A stretch of DNA of 64,000 nt from Platanthera guangdongensis (taxonomy: Eukaryota > Streptophyta > Magnoliopsida > Asparagales > Orchidaceae): contig CM077160.1 of the NCBI GenBank assembly GCA_039583875.1, positions 113,169,314 to 113,233,313 of the forward strand. The letters are read 5' to 3'. Of the stretch, positions 44,581-55,300 are shown piece by piece (the stretch's first letter is position 1; every line of letters begins with the position of its first letter). Made by a program: the position numbers and the translations under genes. The notes under the pieces were generated by a model that was given only the letters and a program-made list of their open reading frames with translations, did not search any database and was not told where the DNA came from.

Positions 44581-45139
44581 TCATTGGATTATTGATTCTG
44601 AAGCCACAAATCATATGACTGGGTCATCATCAGGTTTTGTTTTCTATTCACCATTATCTGGCAGAGACAAGGTAAGCATTGTCGATGGAACTCTTTCCTC
44701 TATTGCAGAAAAAGACTTTATCACTTGCTCTTCTCTCACCTTGGTTTCTGCCCTTCACGTCCCTTCTTTTACTCGCAAAATTTTATTTGTTAGTCATATT
44801 ACAAATTTCATGAACTGCTTCATCACTTTCTTTCCATCTTATTGTGTCTTTCAGGACCTGTAGACGAAGAAGGTGATTGGCTTTGATAGAATGTGTGATG
44901 GATTGTACGTGTTTGATGTTACTGTTCCTCAGGCCTTTTATGTTCACCAGCTTCCTCAGTTGGCTACTCGGCATCGTCGCTTGGGCCACCCCTCTAGTTC
45001 TACTATACAAACGTTATTTTCTAGTCTTTCATCTTCTATTTTTAAAACTTTTATGTGTGATACTTGTGAACTTGCTAAGCATAAACGTGTCTCTTTCAAT
45101 CACGCGTCTAAGCCTTATGTTGTACCATTTCATACTATT
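44581..45139 (+). pseudogene. Copia D protease and start of integrase, cut by copia C
   Basis: WIIDSEATNHMTGSSSGF carries Gly to Glu in the DSGAT catalytic motif. Pre-integrase ALHVPSFTRKILFVSHITN, then after a TAG the HRRLGHPSSSTIQTL and CDTCELAKHKRVSF zinc-binding segment. The sequence stops at VPFHTI where copia C begins and resumes at 50490 (HSDVWGP). Confidence 0.82.
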
Positions 45140-45311
45140 TGTAAAGAGAGGCCTCAAATCTTGTATATACTTCTTGAATGAATAATTACAAGTATGAATA
45201 CACTTATATAGGAAAAGAGGGAGAAGAGAAAATCTCAATCCAAGATGTGGGACAAATACAAAGAGAGAAAAATAGGTCCTTAAATGGGCTTTTACTAAAG
45301 CTTTTCTAACA
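45140..45311 (-). repeat. 3' LTR of copia C
   Basis: Minus reading TGTTAGAAAAGCTTTAG...CTCTTTACA. The minus-strand polypurine tract TTGCGGGGGAG abuts it at 45312-45322. Confidence 0.95.
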
Positions 45312-45312
45312 C

Positions 45313-48300
45313 TCCCCCGCAAGCTGGAGCGTACAAGTCGTAGGCACCGAGCTTGGATAAAAATTGGTGGTATGGTGGCCGAGAGAGAGCTTTAGTCAGG
45401 ATGTCAGCAACTTGATTTGTAGCAGAGACATGCTCCAAATCTACCTTCTTTGACTGTACTTTTTCCCGAATAAAGTGGCAGTCAACTTCAATATGCTTTG
45501 TGCGTTCGTGAAAGACCGGGTTCTTGGCAATATGACTATCACAAAATAGGGTCGTCGGTGATGAGAGACGAACACCCAAGTCTCCCAGAAGGCTCTCAAG
45601 CCAAGTTAACTCAAAAACAACAGCAGTCATGGCCCGGTACTCAGCTTCAGCAGAAGAGCGAGCAACCACAGCCGGTTTCTTGCTACGCCAGGTTATGAGA
45701 TGTCCACCGAAGTAGGTACAGAAACCTGATGTAGAACGCCTATCATCAATGAATCCTGCATAGTCAGCGTCCGAGTATGCAACAAGAAATAAAGATGTGG
45801 ATGGCTTGTGCACAAGCCCTTGTCCTGGAGTGTTCTTGAGATACCAAAGAATGCGCTCGACAGCTTGAAGATGAGATGTCCGAGGAGCATGCATAAATCG
45901 ACTCACGACTCATACGACAAAAGAGATGTCTGGCCGAGTAACCGTAATTTAGATCAGTTTCCCAACCAAGCATCTGTAGTATTCTGGATTCGCAAGCAGC
46001 TTATCGAAGTCGGAGCTATGGGCCGAGAGCCGGTGATTAGCGTCCATAGGAGTATCCGTAGCTTTGCATCCTGAATAGTCGGCATCATGAAGGAGGTCCA
46101 TACAATACTTCCTTTGGGATAATACAAGACCATCAGGCCGTCGTGCAACCTCAAGCCCAAGAAAATACCGTATGTTACCAAGATCTTTAGTCTGAAAGGC
46201 GGAGTTCAATTGTTGCTTGGTATGTTGTATCCCCGTAGTATCGTCACCAGTAATGAGGATATCGTCAACATAGACAAGTAGGATCACAGTTCCGGTCGGC
46301 CGGTGTCGAGTGAAGAGAGAGAAATCAGCCGAGCTCCGAGTGAAGCCAATATCGCGGACTACCTTGCTGAATTTTTCAAACCAAGCTAGTGGGGACTGTT
46401 TGAGACCATAAATAGATTTCTGAAGATGGCAAACCCGAGACTCCCCCATGGTCTCAAACCCGGGAGGTTGATGCATATAAACAGTCTCCTGCAGATCGCC
46501 ATTGAGGAAGACGTTCTTAACATCCAGCTGATAAAGAGGCCAATGACGGTGAACAGCCAAGGAGAGAAGAACTCAGACTGTGTTCAGTTTGGCCACCGGA
46601 GAAAATGTTTCCACATAATCAAGGTCATGTTGCTGAATAAAGCCCCGGGCCACGAGACGGGCCTTCAGACGCTCAACGGTGCTATCAGTTGCATGTTTAA
46701 CAACAAAACCTCACTTGCAGCTAACACAGTGTTCGCCGGCAGGAAGAGGAACCAGATCCCAAGTCTGGTTAGCCCAGAGAGCCCTCATCTCATCGTTCAT
46801 GGCCGCCCGCCACCCCGGATGTTGAAGTGTCTCCTACACAGTGTTAGAAATAGAAATAGAGGAAAGCGAAGTGGCAAAGGCGTAGAGAGGTGGAGTGAGC
46901 TGGTGGAGAGAAACGTAGTTGGCCATGAGATGGGCCGTAGAAGCAGTAGCCTGATCCGCCGGTGTCGGGGTGTCACTGGGAGCAGGGAGCTGAGGCAGGG
47001 AACCATCCTTGGAGCCACGACAAGTACAGACACGGATAACGGGCGGAGGAACTTTGGGGGCAGGAATAGAGGAGGGAGATGGCAGAAAGGAGGGGGTGAT
47101 AGGGACGACAGGCCGGGGAAGAGCAGGAGAGGAATACGGGGTGGGGGAAGGTAAGTGAAAGGGCTGGTCTTCGCAGAAGGTGACATCCGCGGAGACGACC
47201 AGCTTGTCATCCGAAGGGTAGTAGCAAACATACCCCTTTTGAGTACGAGAGTAGCCAACAAACATATATTTGGCCGCGCGAGGTGCAAGTTTGTCGGAGG
47301 GAGGTCCAAGAAGATGAACATAACAAACACACCCAAAGACACGCGGGGTGAGAGAGATTGGTTTGGTAGTAGGATAGAGGAGTTGGATAGGAATGACAAA
47401 GTCAAGAACAGAAGAAGGTAGACGATTAATGAGATGACAGACTGTGACGGCAAAATTCGAATATTCTATTGGAACCTGCATTTGAAACATGAGGGACCGA
47501 GCAACATCGAGTAAATGACGATTCTTCCGTTCGGCCACCCCGTTTTGCTGAGGGGTATATGCACACGAAGTTTGATGGATGACGCCAAATTCGGTGCAGA
47601 GGTTGGAGAAGGTGTGCCTCGTATACTCGCGAGCATTATCAGTGCGAAGGATTTTGAGGGGGGTGGCGAACTGCGTACGCATCTCAGTTAAGAAGGCACG
47701 AAACACAGATGTAAGTTCAGTACGATCATACATTAAATATAGTCTTGTAGTACGCGAGTAGTTATCAATAAAAGTTACAAAATAGCGAAAGTCATAGATA
47801 CCAGTGACCTTATAAGGGCCCCATACATTAGAATGAACTAAGGATAAAGGACTACTACTCCGGGTACATGCAGGGGGGAAGGCAGAATGATGTTGTTTGC
47901 CGTAAATACAGGATTCACAAGAGAACTCTCGTAAAGGAACATCAGGAAGAGCTCGCTTGAGAATCGGAAGAGGAGCATGACCAAGGCGGCGATGTCAATC
48001 AACAGTGGAGACGACGGAGAGAAGAGTGGGTGGGATATCCAAGATGTAGAGCACATTCAACAGCTGCCCCCTACCAATGATACTCTGGGTGAGACGATCC
48101 TGCATAAGAAAAGAAGAGGGAGAAAAAGTTATGCAACAATCAAGGTCGGTCGTCAGGCGACGAACAAAAAGTAAATTGAAAGGAGATCTCGTAACGTGAA
48201 AAACCGAGGAAAGAGAAAGGGCCGGAGTAAGCTGAAGAGCAGCGACGCCAGAGATCGGTAGGGTGTCACCATTGGCCACAGTGATACACTGGGGATGAGC

Positions 48301-48400
48301 CGTCTGGAGATATTGGGAGGGCTTCTGGGAAGTAATATGGTGAGTAGCACCGGAATCGACGATCCAGTGGGGGCTAGGAGAGAGACAGGTTATACCTTCC
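45313..48400 (-). pseudogene. Copia C protease, integrase, RT and RNase H
   Basis: Minus strand: WIVDSGATHHITSQ protease (about 48368-48325), HVTRSPFNLLFVRRLTT, a stop before HRRLGHAPLPIL, then SCIYGKQHHSAFP. Integrase 47733-46834 is open: ILRTDNAREYTRHTF, TPQQNGVAERKNRHLL and RVFGCVCYVHLLG. RT (46560-45949) holds [33 protein letters not shown] and [11 protein letters not shown]. RNase H (45906-45295): YSDADYAGFIDDRRSTSGF, RSSAEAEYRAM, QVADILTKAL, KLGAYDLYAPA. An early TGA replaces Trp before RT, and 2-3 codons are missing at DSQAAIHI (DSHI). Confidence 0.88.
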
Positions 48401-49412
48401 GCAGAAAAAGACGCAACTGAGCCGGAGGAGCGGCTGAGGGCACCCTGTAGCTGATGGAGTTGGGTGCAGAGCTCATTGATATCTTGGCGGGCAGTAGAGG
48501 CCGGATCCTGGGCAGAAGCCTCAGTGGGAGCAGGAGCAGAAGAGGAAGTAGCAGCGAGGTGGGGAGGGAACCCATGCTTGTTGTAACAAGTGGCCTCAAG
48601 ATGGCCACCCCGGCCACAATATGTGCATTTGAGAGACGAACGTCCACCGCGTCCGCGTCCCCGAGACGGAGGTCAGCCCCCTCGAGTGGAAGAGCCACGA
48701 GAAGGAGGAGGGTCGGAAGTAGAGGCTGTTGAAGAAGAGCAGGTGCAAAGCTGGGAGGAGCCTCCGTAGGAGGCGTAACCCGAAGCAACATGGAGCAAAC
48801 ATCAGACAGTGAAGGAGTCGTCGTGGAAGAGAGGATCTGAGCCCGAACACTATGCAGGTGTGGCGGAACATGGGACATTATCATCACGATGGTGACAGCC
48901 TCTTTCTGGGCCCGTTGAGCAGCAAGATCCATAGTGGGAGGCTGATGTTGAATCCAAGCCTCGGTCAGTGTCTTGGCCTGGGCAACAAAAGAGATCATGT
49001 CGCCGGGAGCACCAGGAGAAAGATTCTGAAGGTCGGAGATAATATCATATAGGTGCTGAAGACTGTTTTGCCCAGAGTAAAAGGAGTGGAGCTCCTCCCA
49101 CATTGCCTTGGTCGTTTCATGATACATGGTCATCCAGTAGAGCTCGGTGTCCATAGAGTTGAGGAGCCACGACTGGACCCGACCATCATCGCAAAGCCAA
49201 TCATCGGAGGGAGCAACGAGAGTAGCACGAGTTAAATGGTGGAGAAGACCCTTCGTCTGCAGAACACGACGAACAGAATGAACTCATTCGACAAAATTGC
49301 GTTTGCCAGTCAGAGAGAACGTAGTAATCCGTAGCTCATCACGGAGTTCAGAAGTCGTAGTAGCCTCACGGGCTGGCGGAGCAGAAGTAGCAGCGGATGC
49401 ATAGGAAGCCAT
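48401..49412 (-). pseudogene. Copia C gag
   Basis: Start at 49412 (MASYASAATSAPPAR) by comparison with A and B. ELRDELRITTFSLTGKRNF is followed by a TGA in place of Trp (about 49286). The rest is open from 49154: YHETTKAMWEELHSFYSG, AQKEAVTIVMIMSHVPPHL, and a frameshifted zinc knuckle CTYCGRGGHLEATC (about 48620-48580). Gly/Arg-rich stretch before it as in B. Confidence 0.85.
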
Positions 49413-50298
49413 GCGGCTAATAGAGGAGGTCGAGCGGCTAGAAGAGAAACCATGCGGCTAGCAGGGTTTTGGACCGGGCGGCAAACAGGAGAAGACGGGC
49501 GGCTTGGCAAAGAAGGTCGGGCGGGTTGGTAGAAAAGTCGGCACAGGGAGTAGTCGCACGGTCACGGCGGACACACCAGCGACAGGGAAAGTTGCGACCA
49601 GGATGCGACGAAGAGAAGAGGAGAGGCCGCTGGCGACAAGACAGGTCGCAGCGACTAGCAGCAAGAGGGTAGAGGAGAAGGTCGCACGGTCAAGGTAAAT
49701 CTACCAGCGACCAGGAAGGTCGCGACCCAGATGCGGCTAAGGGAGAAGGAGAGACCGCTAGCGACAGGATAGGTCGCAGCGACTAGTGGGGAGGAGGGAA
49801 GAAGAGGAGTCTGCACGGTCAAGGTGAGTTCACCAGCGGCAAGAGGAGAGACCGCGACCTAGATGCGAACTGAAACGAGAACGTGAGAAGAGGAGAAACC
49901 CGCAGCGATTTGAGAGAGGTCGCGAGAAGCGGGAAGGGAGAGGCCGCGCGGAAAGCAAAGGCTAGAGGTCGCACGGATAGAAAAGGAGTTCGGGCAGGGA
50001 AAGAGGTAAGAGAAGGTGGACCCCACGTGTGAGAAAATGTTATAAAAGAGAGAGAGGGTGGAGGAGGAGGAGAAGGAGGAGGCCACAACGCAAGTAGAGA
50101 AGGGGACAGCGGCTAGAGAAAGACAAGCCGCCCAATACTGCGGCTAAGCAAGAGAGGGGGCAGGTCGTGCGGTCAGTCGAGAGACCAGGCGGTTTGCACA
50201 CAGACAGGCGGGCTAAGCTCGGACGGTTAGGAAAGAGGAGGCCGCGAGTAGCCGCGAACAGAAAAACTGAAGAGCGGAACAGCCAAGGAAGAGACTGG
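49413..50298 (-). other. Leader of copia C between PBS and gag
   Basis: About 0.9 kb with recurring GCGACC/AGGTCGC and GCGGCTA words on the plus strand, for example tandem-like blocks at 49560-49680 and 49690-49780 that repeat ACCAGCGAC-AGG-A-GTCGCGACC. No gene. The minus-strand frames are Pro/Ser/Leu low-complexity. Confidence 0.6.
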
Positions 50299-50312
50299 TT
50301 CCTCTGATACCA
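50299..50312 (-). other. Primer-binding site of copia C
   Basis: Minus reading TGGTATCAGAGGAA; the first eleven bases match the initiator Met tRNA complement. It abuts the LTR end CTCTTTACA. Confidence 0.93.
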
Positions 50313-50484
50313 TGTAAAGAGAGGCCTCAAACCTTGTATATACTTCTTGAATGAATAATTACAAGTATGAATACACTTATATAGGAAGAGAGGGAGAAGA
50401 GAAGATCACAATCCAAGATGTGGGACAAATACAAAGAGAGAAAAATGGGCCCTTAAATGGGCCTTTACTAAGGCTTTTCTAACA
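50313..50484 (-). repeat. 5' LTR of copia C
   Basis: Partner of 45140-45311 with eight differences; followed by CTATT and the resumed copia D integrase. Confidence 0.95.
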
Positions 50485-50489
50485 CTATT

Positions 50490-51330
50490 CATAGTGATGT
50501 ATGGGGCCCTGGTCCTGTTGCTTCGATCTCTGGTTATTATTGATTTGTTTTTTTATTGATTGTTTTTCTCGTACAACGTGGGTTTATTTGAAGCATAGTA
50601 AAAATGAAGTGTTCCCTCTTTTCCAAAAATTACATAAATGATTTTGATTCAATTTGGTATCACTATTAAAATTCTTCGCAGTGATAATGGGTGTGAATAT
50701 ATAAATATCAAATTTGAAAACTATTTGAGTTCTCATGGTATCGTTCATCAAACCACTTATGTACATTCTCCTGCACAAAATGATGTTGTTGAACGAAAAA
50801 ATCATCATCTTCTTGAAGTGACACTATGTTTATTATTTATGATATCTCTTCCAAAATATTATTGTGGTGATGTCCTTCTCACTGCGACTTACCTCATCAA
50901 TTTTATGTCATCTCGTCATCTGAATAAGCGTACTCCTCTTCATACCTTTGGCATACCTCCTATTACCCTTGTACCCCGTGTGTTTTTGTGTTTATGTTTT
51001 GTTCATATTCATAACACTACTCGAACAAAACTTGATCCATGTGCCCTTCATTATGTGTTCATTGGTTATTCTCCTACACAGAAAGGGTACAAATGCTATC
51101 ATCCTCCAAGCAGGAAAACTTTTCTCCATGGATGTTACGTTTCATGAAAGTACCTCTTATTATGAGTCCTCACTTCAAGGAGAGTCTTCATACTTGGAAG
51201 TGAGTGTTCCTACTCTTCTTTTTCCTATTCCTACTCCATACATTACCACTCAGGGAGAGAGTGAGGATATTCCCAAAGAAAAGGAATTGCAGGTGTACAC
51301 TCGGAGAAGCAAAAAATCAAACACTTGATC
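50490..51330 (+). pseudogene. Copia D integrase (resumed after C)
   Basis: HSDVWGPGPVASISGYY opens the catalytic domain, then frames shift and stop. From 50638 an open frame carries ILRSDNGCEYINIKFE (Asp-Asn-Gly-x-Glu of the DDE core), HQTTYVHSPAQNDVVERKNH (third acidic residue region) and FIGYSPTQKGYKCYHPPSRK. A frameshift near 51115 leads to LFSMDVTFHESTSYYESS and the linker VYTRRSKKSNT. Confidence 0.83.
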
Positions 51331-51474
51331 GCATCCCATAATACCAGAGCCGCCACCGAAAAGGTATACACTCATCCACTCAACGTCCGTTATCTAACTA
51401 TGTGTCATATGCCTCTTTATCCTCTTCTCACAAAGCCTTTGTCGCTTCTCTTTCTTTAGTGTTTGTTCTTGGTA

Positions 51475-52999
51475 CATGACAGGAAACACTTGGTTGCCCA
51501 AAATGGACAAAGGCGATGATAGAGGAAAAGCAGGCTCTAAAAAAGAACCACACATGGGAACTGGTCGATCTCCCTCCAAGCAAGAGGACAGTTGGTTGTC
51601 GATGAATTTTTACTATAAAACAAAACTTTGAAGGTATTGTGGAGAGATTCAAAGCACGATTGGTGTCAAGAGGCTACACTCAAACTCATGGTATTGACTA
51701 CCAAGAGACTTTTGCTCTAGTGGCAAAACAAAATACAATACGGGTCATATTATCCTGTGTCGCGTGTAAAGGGTGGGACCTTCAACAGCTAGATGTAAAG
51801 AATGATTTCCTTCATGGCGAATTGGAAGAGGAAGTCTATATGTCGATGCCTCCCGGTCTTGTCCCTATCGGCTCTGAAGGGAAAGTGTGTATATTGAAAA
51901 AATCTCTATATGGGTTAAAGCAATCTCTGAGAGCTTGGTTTGGGAGACTTCACAAAGTCATGATCACATTGGGGTATACCCAAAGCCACGTTGAACACAC
52001 CTAATTTATCAGATGAAAAGAGATGGAGGTGGTTATCCTGATTGTATATGTTGATGATATGATAATTACAGGTGATGACATGGATGAGATCTGTGCATTG
52101 AAACTCAAACTTACTAGTAAATTTGAAGTGAAATACTTCGATAAGTTGAGATATTTTCTAGGGATTGAAGTTGTCAGATCAAATATGATATTCATATTTC
52201 TCAGCGGAAGCATGTCCTTGATTTGATAAAACATACAGGAATGAGTAGTTGCAAGTTTGTTGATACTCCTATTGAAGTGAACCCCAAACTTGGACGTGAT
52301 GATGAGGAGTTAGTGGAAGATATTTTTGGTTATCAGAAGTTGGGTGGTAAACTGATCTACCTATCTCATACCAGTCCAGACATCTCATATGCAGTAGGAG
52401 TGGTAAGTCAATACACGCATTCCCCTAAAGTCCGACATCTTGATGTTGTGCACAGAATTTTGAGGTATTTGAAGACCACGCCTGGTAGGGGAATTTTATT
52501 CTCCCCTAGTGATTACTTAAAAACTGAAATATATACTGATGTTGACTGGGCCGGATCAGTTGATGATGGGAGATCTACTACATGATATTGTTTTTTTGCT
52601 GGGGCTAATCTGGTCAAGTGGAGAAGCAAGAAACATGTAGTAGCTCTCACTAGTGCAGAGGCTGAGTTTAGAGCAATGGCTCATGGTATATGTGAGGGGA
52701 TGTGACTTCGTTCCCTCTTGAATGATATTGGTTTATTGAAAACAGGGTCTTTCAATTTGTATTGTGACAATAAAACTGCAATCAACATTGCTCCGAACCC
52801 TGTCCAGCATGACCGCACCAAGCATGTTGAAGCTGACTGACACTTCATTAAAGAAAATATTGTGAAAGAAATTGTATGTACCCCTTTCGTTCACTCGGAG
52901 GGACAACTTGCTGATTTTCTTACCAAGACATTAAGTGAAAAAACATTTGCATCGATTATTAGCAAATTAGGCATGAAGAACATTACATGTCCAACTTGA
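51475..52999 (+). pseudogene. Copia D reverse transcriptase and RNase H
   Basis: RT: WTKAMIEEKQAL-like start, TGA for Lys/Trp region at 51600, then RLVSRGYTQTHGIDYQETF, QLDVKNDFLHGELEEEVYM (Ala to Asp in NAFLHG), LYGLKQSLRAWF, TAA at 52002, and YVDDMIITGDDMDE (52047-52088). RNase H from 52223: KLIYLSHTSPDISYAVGVV, YTDVDWAGSVDDGRSTT then TGA at 52583, LTSAEAEFRAMAHG, TGA for Trp, YCDNKTAINIAPNPVQHDRT and ADFLTKTL. Ends MKNITCPT with TGA at 52998, two bases before the polypurine tract. Confidence 0.87.
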
Positions 53000-53006
53000 G
53001 GGGGAG

Positions 53007-53100
53007 TGTTAGCTAATATTTGTATTACCATATATATATATATAGGGGGGATTTTCTTTTTCAATACAACAATTCTATTTTTCCCTTTTCCCGTTTAACA
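53007..53100 (+). repeat. 3' LTR of copia D
   Basis: 94 bp; TGTTAGCTAATATTTG...CCGTTTAACA, preceded by TTGAGGGGGAG. Confidence 0.9.
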
Positions 53101-53187
53101 ATTGGCTATGTTGCTTTGTGAGCGGGAGGAGGAGATCACCACGACGGACTTTGACACTCTAGTATCGGGGAGGATGCTACTCCGGTG
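53101..53187 (+). pseudogene. End of the chromovirus gag fragment split by copia D
   Basis: Reads LAMLLCEREEEITTTDFDTL, the acidic stretch after the zinc knuckle in the fragment at 42300-42798. Similarity ends near 53187. Confidence 0.5.
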
Positions 53188-54049
53188 AACTCTCCCACGC
53201 ATCTTACCATCATGCAATGCAATGATGATAATAACATCAACATAAAAGTGAAGCATTCAAGGAGTAATAATAGTGCAATTTTGCTAATTATGTGTATGTT
53301 GGGGTGAAAATTTTCTTTGTGTGATATAATTGATTGGGAAAAAAACATGTGCATCGGAGAAAGAAAACAATGCTAGCAATTAACAAAAAAACGAAAGCGA
53401 TCTCCATATGCTATAAACCAGTTTCCCGCATTAATACAGAATCCTCTAACTAATATGGAAATAAACATGGTTCAAAGACTTGCTACTTGGGCTTCTGCCA
53501 ATGAAAAGAAAAAATATCAGACTAGGTTAATGTAAAACGAGTAATGCACATGTCATGTAGTACAAATTACTCATGCTGGAGGTTCCTTCATAGTAAACTC
53601 AAGGTACTATGCATGCAATTAGAAACTTCATTAGAGGATCTAAAAGGCCTTTAAGATTTCAATAATGTAATCTAGGTTTTCAATACATAATATCATACAA
53701 GTACCATCTGGCAAGAAGTGCCAACTTCCAGGTACTTCGGGCGTTTATTAGAGGATCTTATTTGGCATCAAGAATAAAAAACCAGATTGTTTCTCAACCA
53801 AATCAGCGAATAATTAAAAAATGAGGATAGCTAAACATATCAAGACTGCTTTACACGATTTAAGTTAAACAAACCATGTACAGAAGCTATCCATAGTTTC
53901 TAATATAGTAAAGGGCACTAACAAATAACTTTATTAACAAAAAAGACTGTGAAATTAACGAATAGGTTGAGTTGAATTAAAACTAATAAGAGCATGGAAC
54001 TGAAGGATAATAATTCAGGAAAATGACAAGCTTTACAAACTGAACATAC
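53188..54049 (-). other. Probable intron of the MRS2-type gene, downstream of the exon
   Basis: AT-rich, unique-looking sequence, no TE signature and no further exon seen. The donor GTATGT (minus) is at 54049-54044. The next expected MRS2 segment (family pattern ISSRNLDRVRKLKS) is not found here in any minus frame. Confidence 0.5.
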
Positions 54050-54171
54050 CTTTGACGTAAGTTCATCTAAAGCTGGATAAGCGGCATTTTCTAGTTCTGT
54101 TGTCCGCGCATCGAGGTAACTGCAGATTGCTTCTAGAGCAACTTCTAGGGCCCGGAATTCAAATGGAGATT
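54050..54171 (-). CDS. MRS2: Exon of an MRS2/CorA-type magnesium transporter
   Basis: Minus strand, 122 nt between a TGTAG acceptor (54176-54172) and a GTATGT donor (54049). The frame, entered with two bases of a split codon, reads [20 protein letters not shown] followed by [20 protein letters not shown], without a stop. This is the conserved stretch of plant MRS2/MGT proteins just before ISxxNLxRVRxLK, in the cytosol/matrix-side helical domain that leads to the two C-terminal membrane helices and the GMN motif. The ALEAICS-L-ART-ELE pattern is closest to the chloroplast MRS2-11/MGT10 type from memory. MRS2 proteins form pentameric Mg2+ channels. Flanking exons are not visible in the window, so gene integrity is unknown. 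The plus-strand frame over it is not coding. Confidence 0.88.
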
Positions 54172-55295
54172 CTACACCAAATTACATGAAAACAATCAGT
54201 GAAGTGGTTACTTAAGAAAAGAAAGAACAAAGCTTAACAACAACATGAAAGTGCTAGCAATAAATTTAATGACCAAGGTTTATCTCAAAGAAAGGGGGTT
54301 CCTTCCAAAGCTTTTTAGATGCATCTTCCTGCACATGCATGCATGTCTAAGGGCATATGAAAGTATGAATGCATCTATGTTGTCCATAATTGGATAAAAA
54401 ATACAAAAAAATGATAAACAACGGGAATATAGAAACACTCAGAAATAGAAACAAATAAAAAATTTCAAATGACAAATCCTCAAGCAGTAGATGCAATTCT
54501 CCAAGAGAATGAGTTACCCAAACCTCAAAGCAAGAAAACCGCGAAATCAAAGAAGGATGCATGCATACTATCCTGTATATGCCAACTACCATCTTTCATA
54601 GGTGTCAATGAAGCAGTATCAGCACATAAACTCAAACTTTCCCCATAAACACACAATTTCAGGTAAATATTTTTGTTTTAAGTTCCAATTCTATTTCATC
54701 TGAAGTATTGAGTCGTTCTAACTCGCATTGTTCCCATAAATATTTTATGCTAATCTTAAATAGTTTAGCTTGCTCACCCAATATAAAAGTTGGCTAATAT
54801 AACTATTGGTTCATTAGAAATAACATGCCAAAAATTAGAAAACCCAAATCAAAACGTAAGCTTATCAAGCTTTACTGTATTAAGTATGGTGCCATTCTAA
54901 TCATTTTACTAACATCTATAATTAATACAAATGTCACTTTCAAATTTTGATTATATCGGATTTAGTTAGCTCTATTACATCCTTGTCACTAAGCTATATC
55001 ATCATTTGAAGCAAAATGCTCGTTATTAGAATTAAGTTTAGCATAATCAGTGTCAAATTGATGTCTAATATAGCTCATGTCATCATTTTATTGATTTAGT
55101 TGAGTTATTGGTTCAGTCATTTGATTTTCTAAAACATAAGTTAAGGAACTTATTATTAATCTGCTGAGTTAACTTGATAATGAGCCTCACTTTTAGTTGA
55201 CTGTTAATGCAACCTAAAGAACTGATATCAATTTTGATGGAGGAAATTTTTTTCTGGTAAGTTCTCTAATGCAAACTTAAGTGAGGCATGATCAA
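54172..55295 (-). other. Probable intron of the MRS2-type gene, upstream of the exon
   Basis: AT-rich, low-copy in appearance. No preceding exon recognised up to gypsy K. It continues after 62712. Confidence 0.5.
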
Positions 55296-55300
55296 CCATA

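Larger units (their letters stand above)
45140..50484 (-). mobile_element. Copia C: Ty1/copia element, minus strand, nested in copia D
   Basis: LTRs 45140-45311 and 50313-50484 (172 bp, eight differences, about 4.7%) and target duplication CTATT (45135-45139, 50485-50489). Complete domain order on the minus strand, a few stops. Family close to copia A and B. Confidence 0.95.
42799..53100 (+). mobile_element. Copia D: Ty1/copia element with 94-bp LTRs, plus strand
   Basis: LTRs 42799-42892 and 53007-53100 (TGTTAGCTAATATTTG...CGTTTA-CA), PBS TGGTATCAGAGCT at 42893, polypurine tract TTGAGGGGGAG at 52996-53006. Flanking GTTAG and ATTGG match at three of five bases, compatible with a decayed target duplication; the gag fragment it splits reads across when it is removed. 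Interrupted by copia C (45140-50484). Sister family of copia E by gag and protease motifs. Confidence 0.9.

Noticed and set aside
46426..47154. 242-codon plus-strand ORF
   Set aside because: Antisense shadow of copia C RT and integrase.
53188..54049. A further MRS2 exon downstream of 54050
   Set aside because: I looked for the conserved ISxxNLxRVRxLK continuation on the minus strand and did not find it in this stretch.
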